Of a stretch of 64,000 bases of DNA, positions 60,603-64,000 are shown in pieces (position 1 is the first letter of the stretch; each line of letters begins with the position of its first letter). The stretch comes from Oscillospiraceae bacterium (GTDB lineage Bacteria > Bacillota > Clostridia > Oscillospirales > Ruminococcaceae), in contig JAQYLI010000042.1 in NCBI GenBank assembly GCA_028720105.1, positions 35,756 through 99,755 on the forward strand, written 5' to 3'. A program made the translations under genes and the position numbers. The notes beneath the pieces are model-generated. The model saw only the letters and a list, made by a program, of their open reading frames with translations, did no database searches and was not told where the DNA came from.

Positions 60603-62063
60603 ATGGAAGACAGTATTGATATAAAGCAGCTATTCTCCGTGCTGAAAAACCATCTTGTTCCCATTGCCGTTTCGGCGGTGATATGCGGAGCGGCAGGCTT
60701 TTCGGCGGCTGAGTTCCTCGTTCCCAAGCAGTACGAGTCCTCGGCAATGCTGTATGTGGAGAATAATCAGAACAAAAGCGAGACACTTAACGTAAATGAC
60801 ATCACCGCCGCTCAGAAGCTCGTTAACACCTGCCAGATCATTTTCCAGAGCAATAAAATGCTGGACTCGGTGATATACGAGCTTGACCTTCCCTACACCA
60901 AGGAAGAGCTGAGCGATATGATATCGGTAACGTCTGTAAACAGCACCGAAGTAATGCGGATAACCGCTACAAACGAGGACCCCGAGCTTTCCGCCGATAT
61001 CGTTAACGTGCTTGTGGAGCTTGCCCGAGACGAGTTTATGAGGGTCATCAAATCGGGCTCCATAGAGGTGGTTGAGTACGGCGAAGTGCCTGAAAATCCG
61101 TCCTTCCCCAGACCTATGATATTCGGTGCGGCAGGCGTGATATTAGGCGCGGCGGCGGCGTACATCATCTTCTTTTTAAAGGAGATACTGAGCGTTACTG
61201 TGACCCCGAGAGACGACCTTTCCAAAATATACGGCGTGCCCGTATTTGCCGAGATAATGGACTTTGAAGCGGCTGACGGTAACGGCTACGGCTATGGAGC
61301 AAAACAGAGCAAAAAGCGCACTGCTTCCGGTAAAAGGGCTTCCTCAAAGCGTTATCTTCTTGACGAAAACACCCCCTTCATCATTGCCGAGGCGTACAGA
61401 GCAGCACGAACAAACCTTATTTTCTCCCTGGCTGCTTCGGGCGGCAATATCATCAGCTTTACCAGCGCAGAGCCGGGAGAGGGCAAATCCACCACCTGTG
61501 CCAATATGGCAATTGCCTTTGCGGATATGGGAAAAAAGGTGCTTCTCATTGACTGCGATATGAGAAAGCCTACAGTGCAGACCGCCTTTAAGCTTGGCGG
61601 GCAGAACGGCTTGTCATCTGTGCTGGGCGGCTTCTGCTCCCTTGAGGAGGCTATAAACAGAGATGTTAGAAGCTCGCTGGACATTCTCGCCTCGGGTCCT
61701 ATACCGCCTAATCCCACAGAGCTTTTAGGCTCGGGAATAATGGCAAAGCTGCTTGAGAATGTGTCTGCAAAGTACGACTATATCCTGCTGGACACTCCTC
61801 CCATCAACATTGTTACCGACTCGCAGCTGATGAACAGCATTATCGGCGGACACGTTTTCGTGGTAAGAGAAAACTCCACATCCCACCCCGACATTGCCGA
61901 TGCTCTCGAAAAGGTAAATCTCGCAAACGGAAAAAAGCTGGGATTTATCAAGTCCTTCTGCACAGGCGGTATGAAGTCTTCCTACGGCAAGAAGAAATAC
62001 GACAAGAAATACGGCTATTACCGCAGCTACGGGTATGAGTACAAGCAGGAGAATGAGAAATAA
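60603..62063 (+). CDS. Fused Wzz chain-length domain and bacterial tyrosine kinase (BY-kinase)
   Basis: 486 residues. Residues 1-about 195 are the Wzz/CpsC part: cytoplasmic end, TM at about 17-38, external region, proline-rich FPRPMIFGAAGV and second TM to about 198. The kinase (CpsD part) carries Walker A SAEPGEGKSTT (Lys295), Walker A' VLLIDCDMRKP and Walker B DYILLDTPP. The tail is a Tyr-rich autophosphorylation cluster (GKKKYDKKYGYYRSYGYEYK). Gram-positive homologs are usually two separate genes; here they are fused in one chain as in Proteobacterial Wzc. No polysaccharide genes are nearby. Confidence 0.88.
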   Translation: MEDSIDIKQLFSVLKNHLVPIAVSAVICGAAGFSAAEFLVPKQYESSAMLYVENNQNKSETLNVNDITAAQKLVNTCQIIFQSNKMLDSVIYELDLPYTKEELSDMISVTSVNSTEVMRITATNEDPELSADIVNVLVELARDEFMRVIKSGSIEVVEYGEVPENPSFPRPMIFGAAGVILGAAAAYIIFFLKEILSVTVTPRDDLSKIYGVPVFAEIMDFEAADGNGYGYGAKQSKKRTASGKRASSKRYLLDENTPFIIAEAYRAARTNLIFSLAASGGNIISFTSAEPGEGKSTTCANMAIAFADMGKKVLLIDCDMRKPTVQTAFKLGGQNGLSSVLGGFCSLEEAINRDVRSSLDILASGPIPPNPTELLGSGIMAKLLENVSAKYDYILLDTPPINIVTDSQLMNSIIGGHVFVVRENSTSHPDIADALEKVNLANGKKLGFIKSFCTGGMKSSYGKKKYDKKYGYYRSYGYEYKQENEK

Positions 62064-62138
62064 CCGGGTTTTGTAAATCAGCAATAAATGTGGCTTATTG
62101 TAGACCGAAACATAAATTTTTCGGCTTATATTTATGAT

Positions 62139-62188
62139 AAATGCCCCGAAATGCAGGCTTGAAAATATGACTGCATTTTGGGGCATTT
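62139..62188. repeat. Long hairpin flanked by a 10-bp direct repeat
   Basis: An 18-bp stem with one G-U pair (62139-62156 with 62171-62188) and 14-nt loop. TTATGATAAA occurs at 62132-62141 and again at 62191-62200. It may terminate the BY-kinase transcript although the downstream T tract is interrupted by As. Confidence 0.6.
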
Positions 62189-62213
62189 CGTTATGATAAA
62201 AAAAAAATTTTTA

Positions 62214-62241
62214 TGCAACCACTGCCTGTTTTCGGGTAGTA
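62214..62241 (+). promoter_or_regulatory. Possible ECF-type autoregulated promoter of the sigma factor gene
   Basis: TGCAACC (62214-62220), 15 nt, GTAGTATATA (62236-62245). An AAC-containing -35 with a GTA-type -10 is the pattern of many ECF sigma promoters; preceded by an A/T run. Confidence 0.4.
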
Positions 62242-62267
62242 GTATATACAGAAAGGGGGTGCATATT

Positions 62268-62825
62268 GTGGAGGACAAGCAAATCGTTGAGCTTTTTCTT
62301 GAAAAGAATGAAAGAGCAATTTCCGAATCGGAAAAGAAATACGGCAGGTTCTGCGGCAGTATTGCTTCAAATATTCTTGGGGACAAAGAAGATGTAAAAG
62401 AAGTGCTTAACGATACATTTTTAGGTGCGTGGAACAGTATCCCACCAAATATTCCGGAGAAACTCGCTTCATTTCTCGGAAAAATAACCCGAAATCTGTG
62501 TCTGAACAGGGTACGGTCAAGGAATACCGCAAAGCGTGGGAAAAGTGAAGCCGACATTATTTTTGATGAGGTTTCCGACTTTATCTGCTCGGGAAATGAT
62601 GTGGAAAATGAAATAGAAGCTAAGGAGCTTTCGTCGTTTATAACAGAGTTTTTATTTTCCGTTTCAGAAACCGAAAGAAATATTTTTGTCTGCCGATATT
62701 GGTATTTTGACAGCATTGATGTTATTGCCAAAACTTATGGATTTAGCAAAAGTAAAGTTAAATCAATGCTTTTTCGTATCCGAAAAAAACTGCACAATGA
62801 ACTGAAAAAGGAGAATTTATTATGA
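62268..62825 (+). CDS. ECF-type RNA polymerase sigma factor, GTG start
   Basis: 185 residues. Region 2: FLEKNERAISESEKKYGRFCGSIASNI and DTFLGAWNSIPP; a short charged linker; region 4: LFSVSETERNIFVCRYWYFDSIDVIAKTYGFSKSKVKSMLFRIRKKL (helix-turn-helix). GTG at 62268 has AAAGGGGGTG 7-16 nt upstream; an in-frame ATG at 62178 lies inside the hairpin region and is rejected. The stop overlaps the downstream gene (ATGA), the usual coupling with an anti-sigma factor. Confidence 0.9.
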   Translation: MEDKQIVELFLEKNERAISESEKKYGRFCGSIASNILGDKEDVKEVLNDTFLGAWNSIPPNIPEKLASFLGKITRNLCLNRVRSRNTAKRGKSEADIIFDEVSDFICSGNDVENEIEAKELSSFITEFLFSVSETERNIFVCRYWYFDSIDVIAKTYGFSKSKVKSMLFRIRKKLHNELKKENLL

Positions 62826-63850
62826 AAGCCGAAACTTTTTTTGATGCTGTGGGTATGATCGATGATGAGATGATTTTAAATGCGAAAAGGAGAACAAAGC
62901 ATAAACGCCGCTTGCTCATTAAGCCATTTGCCGTTATTGCTGCGTCATTCGTATTTTTAACCTTTCCGCTCCCTGCTGCGGCGGCTATGGGGTCTGACGC
63001 TGCTTACAGGCTGTTATACTCATTCTCCCCTTCAATTGCTCAGACCCTCAAGCCTGTTATGAGGTCATGTACGGATAATGGCATTAAGCTGGAGGTGGTC
63101 TCTGCCGACATTGACGGCAGCAGGGCGAGGATATTTTTGTCGGTGAAGGATCTGGAGCAGGACAGGATCGACGAAACGGTGGATCTTTTTGACAGCTACT
63201 CTATCAACTGTCCTTTTGACAGCGTATCTCACTGTTCTTTTTCAGAATATGATGAAAGCACATCAACAGCCTTCTTCCTTGTTGAGATAGAACGCCTTGA
63301 CGGAAAGAAAATTGAAAACAGCAAAATAACTTTTAATGTCAGAGAAATGCTTTTTGGCAAAGAAAAATTTTCGGGAGTTCTGGATATTGATACGGCGAAT
63401 ATATCCACAGCACCCGATACCACCGAAAGCATAAGGTTCAGAGGTGCTTCGGCAAAAAATTACCTGCCAGAATATACGGATTACAGATATCTTATTCCCA
63501 ACGATACGCTGTCATATTCGCCCGTTGACGGAGTAACCGTCACCGGTATCGGGTATATTGATGGTGCTCTGCACATTCAGACCTATTATGAAGATATTTC
63601 GCACACCGATAATCACGGATATATATTGCTTTATGACAAGCTCGGAAACAAGATAGAGCCGTATTCCGTTTATGATGTTTATGATAAAGTTAATATTTCT
63701 TTCTGGGACAGCGAGAATAAGGGGTGCTATGATGAAATAATCATTAAAATGCCCTATGACAAGGTCGGGGAATATCGGCTTTACGGTGAGTTTGTTACAA
63801 GCAAGGGATATGTGAATGGAGACTGGGAAATAACATTTCCTGTAAAATGA
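62822..63850 (+). CDS. Putative anti-sigma factor, DUF4179-like, single-pass membrane protein
   Basis: 342 residues. A cytoplasmic N-terminus (about 1-33, ETFFDAVGMIDDEMILNAKRR), one membrane helix (about 35-55), then a large external beta-rich region containing a DUF4179-type domain (CTDNGIKLEVVSADIDGSRARIFLSVKDL, about 81-110) and a second sandwich-like part to the end. The short N-terminus would bind the sigma factor, and the external part would sense a signal. Translationally coupled to the sigma gene (ATGA). Complete, with TGA at 63848-63850. Confidence 0.82.
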   Translation: MKAETFFDAVGMIDDEMILNAKRRTKHKRRLLIKPFAVIAASFVFLTFPLPAAAAMGSDAAYRLLYSFSPSIAQTLKPVMRSCTDNGIKLEVVSADIDGSRARIFLSVKDLEQDRIDETVDLFDSYSINCPFDSVSHCSFSEYDESTSTAFFLVEIERLDGKKIENSKITFNVREMLFGKEKFSGVLDIDTANISTAPDTTESIRFRGASAKNYLPEYTDYRYLIPNDTLSYSPVDGVTVTGIGYIDGALHIQTYYEDISHTDNHGYILLYDKLGNKIEPYSVYDVYDKVNISFWDSENKGCYDEIIIKMPYDKVGEYRLYGEFVTSKGYVNGDWEITFPVK

Positions 63851-63870
63851 TGCTTATAAATAGTCTCTCC

Positions 63871-63999
63871 TCAATAACCCCATAATCGCAAGTCCGGAAC
63901 ACATAACCTCAAAATCCGAATCAAGCGCATAAACATTGCCGCCAGACGGTCAATGTTCATAGCTATCACAGACATAAGTATCGAAGCTTCTGTTGTGTT
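63871..63999 (-). CDS. 3' end of an unidentified gene running off the window
   Basis: On the - strand, an open frame enters from the right edge and stops at TGA (63873-63871): ... TEASILMSVIAMNIDRLAAM ... RLCVPDLRLWGY. The hydrophobic/Arg pattern is compatible with the end of a DDE transposase, but 42 residues are not enough to decide. It is convergent with the anti-sigma gene. Partial. Confidence 0.35.
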   Translation of the reverse strand, partial: NTTEASILMSVIAMNIDRLAAMFMRLIRILRLCVPDLRLWGY

Positions 64000-64000
64000 T

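Noticed and set aside
62178..62267. Sigma factor starting at the upstream ATG (62178)
   Set aside because: This would place the start inside the hairpin and add residues unlike any sigma region; GTG at 62268 has a strong ribosome binding site.
1..64000. CRISPR arrays, tRNA or rRNA genes, prophage
   Set aside because: No spaced repeats, no cloverleaf or rRNA sequence and no phage structural genes were seen by reading; a tRNAscan or CRISPR search would be needed to be certain.

Overview
The window reads as a chromosomal segment of an anaerobic Firmicute of class Clostridia, most likely from the Oscillospiraceae/Ruminococcus group. This is inferred from AddAB recombinase, RqcH, TrmFO, RNase III-SMC-FtsY gene order, SpoIIR, an RFN riboswitch with RibU, many zinc-ribbon or Thr/Ser-rich membrane proteins, and GAAAGGA-type ribosome binding sites. 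Nearly all genes lie on the + strand. The exceptions are the first two genes, a block from about 48.6 to 53.2 kb (GNAT, maf, small membrane peptide, isomerase-like protein, VanY; spoIIR in this block is on +), and cca. No rRNA, tRNA, CRISPR array, prophage or complete insertion sequence was seen.

Layout. 0-1.2 kb (- strand): partial 3-methyladenine DNA glycosylase and a rhomboid-like membrane protein. 1.2-8.3 kb: DUF1858 protein, then a run of trmK, a Cys-rich unknown, Nif3-like, rlmA-like methyltransferase, rqcH and a MutS-like ATPase. 8.4-15.9 kb: addB-addA. 15.9-18.5 kb: four unrecognised membrane or secreted proteins. 18.6-20.1 kb: infC-rpmI-rplT behind a strong promoter and an attenuator leader. 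20.1-27.4 kb: SpoU methyltransferase, dprA, topA, trmFO, two small membrane proteins, plsX. 27.5-40 kb: a long co-oriented run rnc, radical SAM, smc, ftsY, rdgB, yhbY, nadD, yqeK, rsfS, a membrane protein, leuS. 40-48.5 kb: rpsU, yqeG, a zinc-ribbon membrane protein, an endonuclease IV-like protein, a lipoprotein, aroQ-pepP, efp, an Asp-rich protein, FMN riboswitch-ribU, a DUF6465-like protein. 48.6-53.2 kb: the mostly - strand block. 53.3-60.6 kb: nrdR, cca (-), recD2, comFC, pyridoxal kinase, trmL, degV. 60.6-63.9 kb: a fused Wzz/BY-kinase and an ECF-type sigma factor with its putative anti-sigma. The last 130 bases hold the 3' end of an unidentified - strand gene.

How the genes work together. 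The dominant theme is information processing. tRNA and rRNA modification and ribosome assembly or rescue are covered by TrmK, RlmA, SpoU, TrmFO, TrmL, YhbY, RsfS, RqcH, EF-P, IF3, L35, L20, S21, LeuRS and CCA transferase. DNA repair, recombination and uptake are covered by Aag, AddAB, MutS-like, DprA, ComFC, RecD2, TopA, SMC and the endonuclease IV-like enzyme. Nucleotide-pool hygiene is covered by RdgB, Maf and YqeK. Several promoters are unusually clear, with TTGACA-like boxes, 17-bp spacers and often an extended TGn -10. Several genes start with TTG or GTG, and infC very probably starts with AUA.

No clearly new multi-gene system stands out. The best second-look items are the zinc-ribbon/TM protein with a toxin-nuclease-like tail (40.9 kb), the infC leader with its AUA start, the membrane-anchored helix-turn-helix protein and neighbours at 16 kb, the CX3CX3C protein at 2.3 kb, and two perfect palindromes over promoters at 48.0 and 49.2 kb.
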